Shown here one piece after another: positions 51,994-59,465 of a DNA stretch of 59,465 bases; within the stretch, counting starts at the first letter, position 1; the number at the start of each line of letters is the position of its first letter. The translations under genes were made by a program, and so were the position numbers. The stretch covers positions 1 to 59,465 of the forward strand of contig NZ_JACJKQ010000013.1 in the NCBI RefSeq assembly GCF_016901575.1, read 5' to 3'. Below the pieces are notes generated by a model. The model saw only the letters and a list, made by a program, of their open reading frames with translations. It was not told the DNA's origin and made no database searches. The DNA comes from Enorma phocaeensis. GTDB taxonomy: Bacteria > Actinomycetota > Coriobacteriia > Coriobacteriales > Coriobacteriaceae.

Positions 51994-53052
51994 GTGAGCG
52001 ACACCGCACGCCCCGGCACCACGCATACCCCCTCCACGACCCAGGGGCACGGCATCGACCGGCTCGCCCTCGTGGTGGTCACCTATAAGCGCCAGAACCT
52101 GCTGGCGAAGCTCTTCGACTCCTTCTGCAAGCTCACCCAGGCGCCATGGCGCATCATCATCGTCGATAACGAGCATTCCGATGAGACGCGCGACATGGTC
52201 GCCGACCTTGGGCGTCGGACCGACGAGCTGTGGGGAAAGGACTCGACGCCCGACGCCGAAGGCGGCGACGCGCGCGTGGTCTATGCCCCGCAAACCGACA
52301 ACCTCGGCGGGGCCGGCGGATTCTCCGCCGGCGTTAAGCGCGCCTGGGAACTCGGCGCGCAGTGGTTCTGGGTCATGGATGACGACGTGCTCGTCCTGCC
52401 CGAAGCCATCGACAAGCTTGAGCCGTGGACGCACGAGCACGAAGTGGTGCAGGGCTCGCGCCTCGACTACGACGGAGGCGCCTTTTACTGGCAGTACGAC
52501 TTCATCGTGCCGCTCGGCATCCCCAACCCCATCGCGCCGGCGGCCTTCGATGAAAGCGGCTGCCGCGTGATGAACACGCTGTGCTTCGAGGGCGGCCTGT
52601 TCGCCCGCTCCGTCGTAGAGCGCGTCGGCCTGCCCGACCCCCGCTTCTTCATCTACTGGGACGACACGGTCTATGGCTACCTTGCCTCGAAGGTCACCGA
52701 TCCCGTGGTGGTCGCCGACGTCATCCTGCAGCGCAGCCGCGACATTCCCAACTGGGACATCGCGGGGCTCCGCCAGCTCAACGGCACCTCGGACATGAAC
52801 CGCTACCACATCATGCGCAACCGCGGATTCATGATGCAGTACTTCCGCCTGCACGGCGACTACAACCGCTTCCTGTTTGGCGTGGGCACCGCCGCGACCT
52901 TTGCCAAGGAGGTCATCCGTCTCATCATGGTCAACCGCGACTCGGTCAAGACCGGCATCCCGGCGCTCGTCCGCGGCATGAAGGACGCCCGCAAGATCTA
53001 TCGCGATCGGACCTGGAAGCCCATGCCGCCGATGGGAGAGGCGGAGCGCTGA
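51994..53052 (+). CDS. GT2 glycosyltransferase, GlfT2/rhamnosyl-type
   Basis: A 352-residue GT-A enzyme resembling GlfT2-like and rhamnosyltransferases. The N-terminal strand is LALVVVTYKRQNLLAKLFDS, followed by IIIVDNEHSDETRD and NLGGAGGFSAGVKRAW. The DxD-like metal site is in WFWVMDDDVLVLPEAI, and the catalytic W-D-D lies in FFIYWDDTVYGY. It probably adds a sugar to a wall glycan or lipid-linked glycan. GTG 51994 has AGGTGG upstream; the ATG at 51976 has no site. The 154-base gap to the next gene has its own ribosome site, so cotranscription is possible. Confidence 0.85.
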   Translation: MSDTARPGTTHTPSTTQGHGIDRLALVVVTYKRQNLLAKLFDSFCKLTQAPWRIIIVDNEHSDETRDMVADLGRRTDELWGKDSTPDAEGGDARVVYAPQTDNLGGAGGFSAGVKRAWELGAQWFWVMDDDVLVLPEAIDKLEPWTHEHEVVQGSRLDYDGGAFYWQYDFIVPLGIPNPIAPAAFDESGCRVMNTLCFEGGLFARSVVERVGLPDPRFFIYWDDTVYGYLASKVTDPVVVADVILQRSRDIPNWDIAGLRQLNGTSDMNRYHIMRNRGFMMQYFRLHGDYNRFLFGVGTAATFAKEVIRLIMVNRDSVKTGIPALVRGMKDARKIYRDRTWKPMPPMGEAER

Positions 53053-53206
53053 CACGACAAGGCGGCGCTTTTGTGTTGTCTTGCTTCAGGGCGCCAAACC
53101 TGCTACACGAGCGGGTATCACAGGCATACCATCCAAAACGCCTGCCGGCGGGCCCGCGTCCGCCGGCTCTTCCTTACAACTTCGCCATGAACAGGGAGGA
53201 CCTTGC

Positions 53207-54193
53207 ATGGCATCTCGATATACCGACCAGCAGCGGACCCGTGTCGTGGACCGCAAGAAGCTCGAGCGCCACGCCCGTACGAGCGCATCCATCGGCGACA
53301 CGCAGGCCATCGCACCAAAACCCAAGCTCCTTGAGGGCATTTCGGTCGCACAGCTCATCGCCGGCGCCGCCGCGGCGGCGACCTCGATGGTGCTTGCCTC
53401 AGAGATCGGCATCGCGGGATCGGTCATCGGCGCCGCGGTGAGCTCCGTCGTGACGGTCATCGCGTCTCAGCTGTACCGCAACTTCCTTTCGGCGGGAGCA
53501 CGAAAGGTCAAAAGCGGACTGGGCGACCTGCCCCGGCCGGGACGCCCGGGCTCGTCCGACGCGGCGACGGCCGCGCAGGCCACCTATTCGCAGGAGCGGG
53601 CGCGGGTCGCCCGCGTGGCGCCCGCGAAGCTTCAGGCGCGCGCGGCGGCAGAGCGCAACGCCACGCAGCGCAAAGTGATCATCTTCTCGGTGGTCATCGC
53701 CGCCGTGATGGTCATCGCCTGCACGGCAGCCATCCTCATCGGAACCGCCGGCGAGGGCATCGGCACCAAGACGGAGCCCCTCATCCCCCGCTCGACCTCG
53801 TCTCAACAAACAGACGACAGCGCCTCGTCTCAGACGCAGGCGAACGCGCTCGCCAGCGTCCCCGACGGGCCCGCCGCCGGCGCTGACGATGCGGAGGATG
53901 CCGGCGACGCGAGCGGCGACGCCGCCACGGGCGGAACCGCCTCGAACGGAGGGGGCGCCACCGACACCGAAAGCGGAACAGGGTCTGGCACCTCGAGCAA
54001 CGGAGGCGGAACCACCGGTGGCTCCACCGACGCCGGCGACACAGAAGGAGCTGCCGGATCGAACACGGGCGCGGGCACCGGCTCGGGCTCGGGAAGCACG
54101 GGGTCTGGCTCCGGCACCGATTCCCCCACCGGGCAGGGGTCGGGGACAGGCACCGATACGAGCGGCGCAGCCGGCGCCTCAAATGGCCAATAA
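53207..54193 (+). CDS. Membrane protein with long Gly/Ser/Thr-rich tail
   Basis: A 328-residue protein of no recognised family. A basic N-terminus (1-44) leads to a hydrophobic hairpin at about 48-89 (small-residue rich, possibly two helices), a basic cytoplasmic-type region (90-152), a clear helix at about 153-178 (KVIIFSVVIAAVMVIACTAA), and a 140-residue tail of Gly, Ser, Thr and Asp. The tail probably lies outside the membrane. ATG 53207 has GGGAGGA upstream. It precedes the Asp/Tyr-repeat protein of the VTC cluster with a promoter between, so a shared surface role is likely but unproved. Confidence 0.75.
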   Translation: MASRYTDQQRTRVVDRKKLERHARTSASIGDTQAIAPKPKLLEGISVAQLIAGAAAAATSMVLASEIGIAGSVIGAAVSSVVTVIASQLYRNFLSAGARKVKSGLGDLPRPGRPGSSDAATAAQATYSQERARVARVAPAKLQARAAAERNATQRKVIIFSVVIAAVMVIACTAAILIGTAGEGIGTKTEPLIPRSTSSQQTDDSASSQTQANALASVPDGPAAGADDAEDAGDASGDAATGGTASNGGGATDTESGTGSGTSSNGGGTTGGSTDAGDTEGAAGSNTGAGTGSGSGSTGSGSGTDSPTGQGSGTGTDTSGAAGASNGQ

Positions 54194-54240
54194 GCTGCGG
54201 ATTCAAGATGCCTTACAAATCGCTTACATAGCCCCTCCGT

Positions 54241-54268
54241 TGATTGACCCCTCGGCCGTGATATAAGA
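54241..54268 (+). promoter_or_regulatory. Promoter candidate for the VTC-CotH cluster
   Basis: TTGATT (54241-54246), a 16-base spacer and TATAAG (54263-54268) lie 103 bases before the RsgI-like gene. Both hexamers fit moderately. Confidence 0.5.
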
Positions 54269-54370
54269 GAGGCGGCTGCCCCTTGGTAGGACGACCGACT
54301 TCCTGAGCAAGGGAGCCTTTCGTTGGGGATATCCCTGCGAAAACGCCTAGTCGACCGAGGGGTGAACAAC

Positions 54371-55234
54371 ATGACGAACAAGCAACTTACGATCGTGCTC
54401 GCCACGCTGCTCGCTGTAGTCGTTGGCGGCGGAGTCCTCTTTACCGTCTGGGGAGGCACGCAGACGCCGGCGAACGACCCTGTCGCCACAGCGACCGAAC
54501 CAGACCTTCCCTATCCCGAAGGCGGCGGCACCCTTATCCTTCGCGTGAACCCGGAATTCGCCATCCACTATGACGCGAACGGCGTCGTCGTGGGCGCCGA
54601 GGCGCAAAACACAGACGCCAAGAACATGGGCATCGACCTCTCGTCGCTCGAGGGCCAGGAATGCCGTGCCGCGGTCTCCACCTTGATCGCGCGCATCAAT
54701 GAGGCAGGCTATTTCGTGGAAGACGTCGAGGGCGAGGGCAACACCATCGACCTTGAAGTGGAGAACGGCTCTTCCCTGCCGGCAAACGACTTCCTCAAAA
54801 ACATCGTGAGCGACTCCCAGGCGTATGTCATCGGGCAGAACAAGACCGCGACCATGCAGGTCACGGGCTCGAGCAACTATGGCTGGACCAACTACAGCGA
54901 CTCGGACTATGGTCCCGACAACGACGGCGTCACCGACTATAACGACTCCGATTACGGCCCGCTGAACGACGGGGTCACCGACTACCAGGAGCCTGCTCCG
55001 GCGGCGCAGCCTGCAGCCCCGACCGGCGGCGCCGCGGCGGGAACCGGCGGCACTGCAGGCGGCGCATCGGGAGCCTCGTCCACTGGCGGCTCTGCTGCCC
55101 CCGCCCCTGCGCCGTCGGGAGGCAACTCCAATTACGGCAACACGAACTATGGCGGCAACAGCGGCTATAGCAACTCGGGATACGACAGCGGCAACTCGGG
55201 ATATGATGGTGGCAACTCGGGCTATGACGACTGA
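54371..55234 (+). CDS. Membrane-anchored protein with RsgI-like domain and Asp/Tyr repeats
   Basis: A 287-residue protein. One helix lies at about 6-27, followed by a domain (52-160) with LILRVNPEFAIHYDANGVVV and AVSTLIARINEAGYF, resembling the extracytoplasmic part of RsgI-type anti-sigma proteins. A tandem repeat of 15-16 residues at about 175-205 reads NYSDSDYGPDNDGVTD and then YNDSDYGPLNDGVTDY; the DNDGVTD pattern recalls calcium-binding repeats. The C-terminus is Gly/Asn/Tyr-rich (NSGY-type units). ATG 54371 has GAGGGGTG; the reading from 54323 lacks a site. Its stop overlaps the VTC start (TGATG), so they are coupled. The anti-sigma role is unlikely, as no sigma-binding domain is present. 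Confidence 0.8.
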   Translation: MTNKQLTIVLATLLAVVVGGGVLFTVWGGTQTPANDPVATATEPDLPYPEGGGTLILRVNPEFAIHYDANGVVVGAEAQNTDAKNMGIDLSSLEGQECRAAVSTLIARINEAGYFVEDVEGEGNTIDLEVENGSSLPANDFLKNIVSDSQAYVIGQNKTATMQVTGSSNYGWTNYSDSDYGPDNDGVTDYNDSDYGPLNDGVTDYQEPAPAAQPAAPTGGAAAGTGGTAGGASGASSTGGSAAPAPAPSGGNSNYGNTNYGGNSGYSNSGYDSGNSGYDGGNSGYDD

Positions 55235-55992
55235 TGTCCCCGATGAGCGCCAAGCAGCGACATGAGCTCAAATACGAGATCTCGCCACACGACGCCTTCG
55301 TGCTCTCACAACGTCTCGGCATGCTCTTCCCTCGGGACGGGCATGCCGGGCCCGACGGCCGCTATGTTGTGCGCAGCCTCTATTTCGACACGCCCTTCGA
55401 TGATGCCCTGAGGGAGAAAAGCGAAGGGTTCACCGCGCGGGCGAAGTGGCGCCTGCGCACGTACGGGACCGCAAAGATCGAGGAGCACGAACCGGGACGC
55501 ACCGTGCGTCTGGAGAAGAAGGTCAAGCGCGACGGGGCCGGCTCGAAGCACGCCGCCTGGATCACCCCATCGGATGCGCTGAGGCTCTGCGGCAGGAATG
55601 CCCCTGCCGCGCAAGGCCCCGCCACCGGCGCCGATCGCTCGGCACCGCCCGGCGTATCCGGCGGCGATGAGAATCCGGTGCTCGCCGAATTCCGGCAGGC
55701 GAAGGTCGTCCACGGCCTACGACCGTGCGTCGTGGTCGCCTACGAACGCGAGGCATTTCTATGTGCACCGGGAAACGTGCGCGTCACCATCGATTCCCGT
55801 CTGCGCTCGAGCCCCCATCCCGCGAGCTTCTTCGACCCCGCCCGACTACTCACGCCCTATGCGCCCGACACGGTTGTCCTGGAGGTGAAATTCGACGACT
55901 TCCTCCCCGACGTCGTGCGCGATGCCGTGCGCGTGCCCAGCGCCGTCAGGACGGCTCATTCCAAATATGCGCTCGGCCGCCGTTTTGAGTAG
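55234..55992 (+). CDS. VTC-domain (polyphosphate polymerase-like) protein
   Basis: A 252-residue VTC-domain protein. The family's basic tunnel residues are visible in ELKYEISPHDAFVL, VVRSLYFDTPFDDALRE, KWRLRTYGTAKIEE, VRLEKKVKRDG, VVAYEREAFL and VTIDSRLR, with the acidic metal-type VLEVKFDDFLPD. In yeast Vtc4 this fold makes polyphosphate from ATP; a bacterial function is only proposed. A Pro/Ala-rich insert lies around residues 125-150. It is followed by DUF4956 and CotH genes, a recurring trio in bacteria. Confidence 0.88.
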   Translation: MSPMSAKQRHELKYEISPHDAFVLSQRLGMLFPRDGHAGPDGRYVVRSLYFDTPFDDALREKSEGFTARAKWRLRTYGTAKIEEHEPGRTVRLEKKVKRDGAGSKHAAWITPSDALRLCGRNAPAAQGPATGADRSAPPGVSGGDENPVLAEFRQAKVVHGLRPCVVVAYEREAFLCAPGNVRVTIDSRLRSSPHPASFFDPARLLTPYAPDTVVLEVKFDDFLPDVVRDAVRVPSAVRTAHSKYALGRRFE

Positions 55993-56080
55993 CCGCCTAC
56001 GCGCGGGCACGACCCTGCCCCGCCCTCGATTCGCCTCCCCAGAGGCGCCAAGCCCCAACCACCCGACGTAAGGCACCCAC

Positions 56081-56776
56081 ATGACGTTCAACGACATCTT
56101 CAAGTCCTCGTTTCTCGACCGCATCGACGCCGTCCCGCCGCTCGACGCCGCCATCGCGCTCGCCCTCGCCTGCGCCCTCGGCCTCTTCATCGTGCTGATC
56201 TATAAGAAGACCAGCACCAACGTCATGCATTCGACAAGCTTCGAGGCCACGCTCGTCGCGCTCACCCTCATCACCACGCTGGTGATCTTGGCCGTGTCGA
56301 GCAACGTGCTGCTGTCGCTCGGCATGGTGGGCGCGCTTTCGATCGTGCGCTTCCGGACGCCCGTGAAAGAGCCGATGGACATCGTCTTTTTGTTCTGGTG
56401 CATCGCGGTGGGAATCGTGCTCGCGGCGGGCCTGCTGTTCCTCGCCGTAACCGGCTGCATCGTTATCGGAATCGTGCTGCTCGTCTTTGCCAACACCCGG
56501 ACGATGGACCGCCCGTTCATGCTCGTGGTGCGCTGCTCAGGAGACTCCGTCGACGTGGCAGAGCAGGCCATCTCCTCGCTTGTCGCATCAAATACCAAGG
56601 CACACGTCCTCAAGGCGAAGAGCCGCAGCGCCGCCGGCGCCGACCAAGGCGTGCTCGATCTGACCTACGAGGTGCGGCTCAAGGACGGCGAGACCGCCTT
56701 CGTGGCTGCCGTATGCGCCATCGAGGGGGTCACCGACGCCAACCTCGTCTCATACAACGGCGACTATCTGGGATAG
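56081..56776 (+). CDS. DUF4956 membrane protein
   Basis: A 231-residue protein with about four membrane helices (26-42, 56-75, 79-95 region and 105-135) and a soluble C-terminal domain of about 95 residues. The signature block NVLLSLGMVGALSIVRFRTP, then VKEPMDIVFLFW, is typical of DUF4956. Relatives usually lie beside VTC and CotH genes, as here. ATG 56081 has AAGG upstream. Its stop is six bases from the CotH start. The function is unknown; the C-terminal domain may sense or regulate the VTC enzyme. Confidence 0.88.
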   Translation: MTFNDIFKSSFLDRIDAVPPLDAAIALALACALGLFIVLIYKKTSTNVMHSTSFEATLVALTLITTLVILAVSSNVLLSLGMVGALSIVRFRTPVKEPMDIVFLFWCIAVGIVLAAGLLFLAVTGCIVIGIVLLVFANTRTMDRPFMLVVRCSGDSVDVAEQAISSLVASNTKAHVLKAKSRSAAGADQGVLDLTYEVRLKDGETAFVAAVCAIEGVTDANLVSYNGDYLG

Positions 56777-56782
56777 GCGACC

Positions 56783-58183
56783 ATGCTCGGCAAGCGCTCC
56801 ATAGACGCGGCGTGCATCGCGGCCATCCTTGTCGCCGTGCTTCTCACCTCGGCCTTCGCCTGGGCCGGATCTTTGGGACTCATCGAGGCAGATCGGAACG
56901 ACGCCTATCTCGACCTTCTGTTTGAGCCCGACCGCGTGCACAGCATCGACATTCGGATAGACGACTGGCAGGCGTTTCTGGCCTCTGCCCCCGCCGAAAC
57001 CTATATGCGCTGCGCCGTCGCGGTCGACGGCGAGGAGCTGTCCGACGTCGGCCTGCGTGCCAAGGGCAACAACTCCCTCTCCCACCTGAGCGCGCGCGGG
57101 CTCACCCGCTACAGCCTGAAGATCGAGTTCGACCACTACCGGGACGGGCAGACGTACCACGGCCTCGACAAGCTCTCGCTCGACGCCGCCTTTCAGGACA
57201 ACAGCTATCTCAAGACCTACCTCGCCTTCGACATGATGCGCTTCATGGGTGTTCCCACCCCTGCGACCAGCTTCGTCCAGGTGAGCGTCAACGGCGAGGC
57301 ATGGGGCCTCTACCTCGCCATCGAGGAGCCCGAGGACGCCTTTGCCGAGCGCGTCTGGGGCGAGGGCCACGGCCTGCTGTACAAACCGGACTACCGCTCC
57401 CTCGATGATGAGAACGCGGACGTGGCCCTGCGCTACCTCGGAGACGACCCCGCATCATACCCGGGCATCTTCGAGCGGGCACGCTTCGAGGCATCCCCTG
57501 CCGACGAGGCGCGGCTCATCGAGGCGCTCAGGCTGCTCGACGCAGGCGACCGCGCCTCAATCGAGGCCGCGGTGGATGTCGAGGAGGTCTTGCGCTACTT
57601 TGCGGTTCAGACGTTCGTCGTGAACCTCGACAGCTACCTGGGGCGCACGGGCCACAACTACCTGCTCTATGAGGAGGATGGACGCATCTCGCTGGCACCT
57701 TGGGATTACAACCTCGCGTTTGGCACCTACGCGCTCGGCCGCCCCGAGCTGCCCGACGACGCGACGACCGCCGTAAACCTTCCCATAGACACCCCCGCCG
57801 CAACCGAGGTGCTTGCCCGCCGTCCGCTCTTTTCCAAGCTCATGGCGCACGAGGCATGCCTCTCCGCCTACCACGACAACCTGGGCTACCTGGTCGCCGG
57901 ATACGTCGAGCGCGGCAGGCTCCAACAGACCCTGCAGGATGCCGCGGAGCTGATTGCCCCCTATGTGGAGACCGACGCAACGAGATACATCACCTATGAA
58001 GAGTTCCTGCAGGGCGTGGACACGCTTGAAGCGTTCTGCCTGCTTCGCGCCGAAAGCGTGCGCGGACAGCTCGAGGGGAACATACCTTGCACCAACGAAG
58101 GGCAGCTGAGCGCACCTGATGCCCTGGTGGACGCCTCGTCCATCCGAATCGAGGACCTCGGAGAGCTCTCCGACCTAGATTAG
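56783..58183 (+). CDS. CotH-family protein kinase-like, membrane-anchored
   Basis: A 466-residue protein. One N-terminal helix (9-29) is followed by an outside CotH domain with AKGNNSLSHLSARG, TRYSLKIEFDHY, YHGLDKLSLDAAFQDNSYLK and the kinase-like active-site block APWDYNLAFG (about 304-313), whose Asp is the metal ligand of CotH. CotH kinases phosphorylate spore-coat proteins in Bacillus; in non-spore-formers they are membrane-bound with unknown targets. The adjacent Asp/Tyr-repeat protein is a candidate substrate, by context only. ATG 56783 has AGGCG upstream. Confidence 0.88.
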   Translation: MLGKRSIDAACIAAILVAVLLTSAFAWAGSLGLIEADRNDAYLDLLFEPDRVHSIDIRIDDWQAFLASAPAETYMRCAVAVDGEELSDVGLRAKGNNSLSHLSARGLTRYSLKIEFDHYRDGQTYHGLDKLSLDAAFQDNSYLKTYLAFDMMRFMGVPTPATSFVQVSVNGEAWGLYLAIEEPEDAFAERVWGEGHGLLYKPDYRSLDDENADVALRYLGDDPASYPGIFERARFEASPADEARLIEALRLLDAGDRASIEAAVDVEEVLRYFAVQTFVVNLDSYLGRTGHNYLLYEEDGRISLAPWDYNLAFGTYALGRPELPDDATTAVNLPIDTPAATEVLARRPLFSKLMAHEACLSAYHDNLGYLVAGYVERGRLQQTLQDAAELIAPYVETDATRYITYEEFLQGVDTLEAFCLLRAESVRGQLEGNIPCTNEGQLSAPDALVDASSIRIEDLGELSDLD

Positions 58184-58305
58184 CGCCCGAGCCCGCGCGG
58201 CAAGACGCTCAAGGGAGGCTCGCCGTCCGTACGCCGCCGCCATACACAGCGGCTATACACCGGGATGGTAAGATGCTTGTCAACCAATCGAAGGAAGAAG
58301 CATCA

Positions 58306-59446
58306 ATGTCCCGTATCACGAGCAACAAACCCACCCTCACGCCCGGCAACCGGGTATACCTCTATCGCCTGCTGCGCGATGCCCTGGGATGCGGCAAGCA
58401 GACCTTTATGTCCCAGGTAGAAGAGGTGCTCGCCGCCGAAGAGCTCGGCGCAGAAGACCTCGGCTTTCCCGATACGCGAGCCCTTCTCGAAGAGCTCGGA
58501 GACTTTCTCACGCTCACGGTGTTCAAGGGCGGCCGCATCTACGCGACCGTCGTCGCCCAGCCCGCATGGGACGAGGCGCTCGCCGCCGCGGAGCGCGGCG
58601 CCGCCAAGCAGAAGGCGGGCGGGAAGTCCTGGAAGCGCAAGAAGGCGGGAAAGGACATCAAGCCCGTCCGCCCCAAGCGCGTGAAGCGTGTCGTCGAGAC
58701 GGTCGAGGCGGCCCCCGACTCCCCCGCGCCCGAGGCGGCGACTCCCGGCGAGGGTGCCGCCCCGTCCGAAGCAAACGATTCCGAAACGCTCGGTGTCGAC
58801 GCCGGCGATGCCGGCGCCGCAGGCGACCAAGGCCCGGATGTGCCCGCAGACGCCGCGGCCACCTCTGAAGGCACCGCAGACGAAGACGACAGGGAGATGC
58901 CCGCCGCCACCGATCCGGCAGATGCCGCGCCCAAACAGGGACCGGATGGCAATGGATACGTCGAGGCAAACGAGGCGTCAGAGCATGCAGACGACACGCC
59001 GGCACCCGAGGCAGCGCCCGAGCCTTCTCACCAGGACGGTCCGGCAGTCCCCGCGCCAGAACCCAGCATCAAGTTCACCATCCTCTTCGATCCCGACGAA
59101 GACGCCGATGCCCCCAAGGAAACAAGGCCGGATGCCGTCCGTGCCAAGAAAGAGGCCCCTGCAGCCACCGAGGCTGCGCCTGCGGCGGAGGCTTCCACGC
59201 CCCATGCCGGGCCGCGCCGCTCCGAGCAGGCAGCGTCGGGCGCGCCTGCTGAGGATATCCGCACCCACGATGCATCCCGCGCGCCCGCGAACGCCGATCC
59301 TTCGTCCCCCGCGCACCAGGCGACCCCCAAGAACGCGGCCCCCACGCCTGCCAGCACCGCACCCGACGCTGCGGCGCCCGAGGCGAACGATACGGCAGCA
59401 AAGGCAGCGAAGCCCGCAACGTCGCTCCAGCCCGAGGAGCCTGCCC
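58306..59446 (+). CDS. Ala/Pro/Glu-rich protein, truncated at the contig end
   Basis: The frame is open from ATG 58306 (AAGGA upstream) to the end of genuine sequence, at least 380 residues. Residues 1-100 are a compact domain (YLYRLLRDALGCGKQTFMSQ, LEELGDFLTLTVFKGGRIYA) that I do not recognise but which resembles small winged-helix-like or OST-HTH-like modules. A Lys/Arg-rich patch at about 107-125 could bind nucleic acid. The rest is disordered Ala/Pro/Glu/Asp sequence. No signal peptide. The C-terminus is missing. Confidence 0.75.
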
Positions 59447-59465
59447 CTGTCTCTTATACACATCT
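59447..59465 (+). other. Nextera transposon-end (mosaic end) adapter sequence
   Basis: The last 19 bases are CTGTCTCTTATACACATCT, identical to the Tn5 mosaic end used in Nextera library adapters. They are artificial and mark the right end of the assembled contig; the reading frame from 58306 into them is not real. Confidence 0.97.

Noticed and set aside
54371-55234. Anti-sigma factor RsgI
   Set aside because: Only the outer domain is similar; no cytoplasmic sigma-binding part and no sigma gene nearby.
1-59465. CRISPR array, tRNA, rRNA or prophage
   Set aside because: No array of spaced direct repeats, no tRNA-like cloverleaf or rRNA segment, and no phage structural or integrase genes were seen.

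Overview
The window looks like one complete draft contig from a high-GC member of the class Coriobacteriia (Actinomycetota), most likely Collinsella or a close relative. The grounds are strong GC bias, a CarD-family regulator, an SLH-domain surface protein, a complete acetyl-type lysine/diaminopimelate pathway, L-lactate dehydrogenase and a VTC/DUF4956/CotH locus. The genus is an inference. The last 19 bases are the Nextera transposon end sequence, so the right edge is an assembly artefact and the final gene is cut there.

Region 1 (0.2-20.8 kb, all minus strand) is an exopolysaccharide/capsule locus. Transcription starts with cpsC-cpsD-cpsB (chain length, tyrosine kinase, phosphatase). After a 418-base structured leader with its own promoter comes loaP (NusG-family antiterminator), then a long tightly packed operon. 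This holds a phosphoglycosyl transferase fused to a GT4, capE and capF (UDP-FucNAc synthesis), two GT4 enzymes, a Wzy polymerase, an ATP-grasp protein, a CapA-like protein, a Wzx flippase, an O-acyltransferase, a UDP-glucuronate epimerase, UDP-glucose dehydrogenase and capG (last step to UDP-FucNAc). The AT-rich centre sits between host-like FucNAc genes, as expected for a swapped serotype cassette. At the 3' end, beside an IS256-type transposase remnant, is a two-gene unit: a ThsB/DUF1863 TIR-like protein and a four-helix membrane protein. It resembles a defence module.

Region 2 (21-36.5 kb) is housekeeping and surface: carD, a secreted beta-helix/SLH protein, an HD-domain protein, proA and proB with a proline iminopeptidase gene between them, pncB, a tail-anchored coiled-coil protein, mupG (MurNAc recycling), a ROK protein, a rare GNAT-radical SAM fusion and a frameshifted yccF.

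Region 3 (36.5-49.5 kb) holds an AmmeMemoRadiSam pair, a 141-base palindromic element, and the lysine pathway: an M20 deacetylase divergent from a lysine-riboswitch-controlled lysA-dapA-dapB, then dapH. A nucleoid-associated protein, a DUF2974 hydrolase, ldh and an aminotransferase follow.

Region 4 (49.7-59.4 kb) has nadE, a GlfT2-like glycosyltransferase, a membrane protein with a Gly/Ser/Thr tail, and a cluster of an Asp/Tyr-repeat membrane protein, a VTC polyphosphate-polymerase-like protein, DUF4956 and CotH. It ends with a truncated Ala/Pro-rich protein. No tRNA, rRNA, CRISPR array or prophage was seen.
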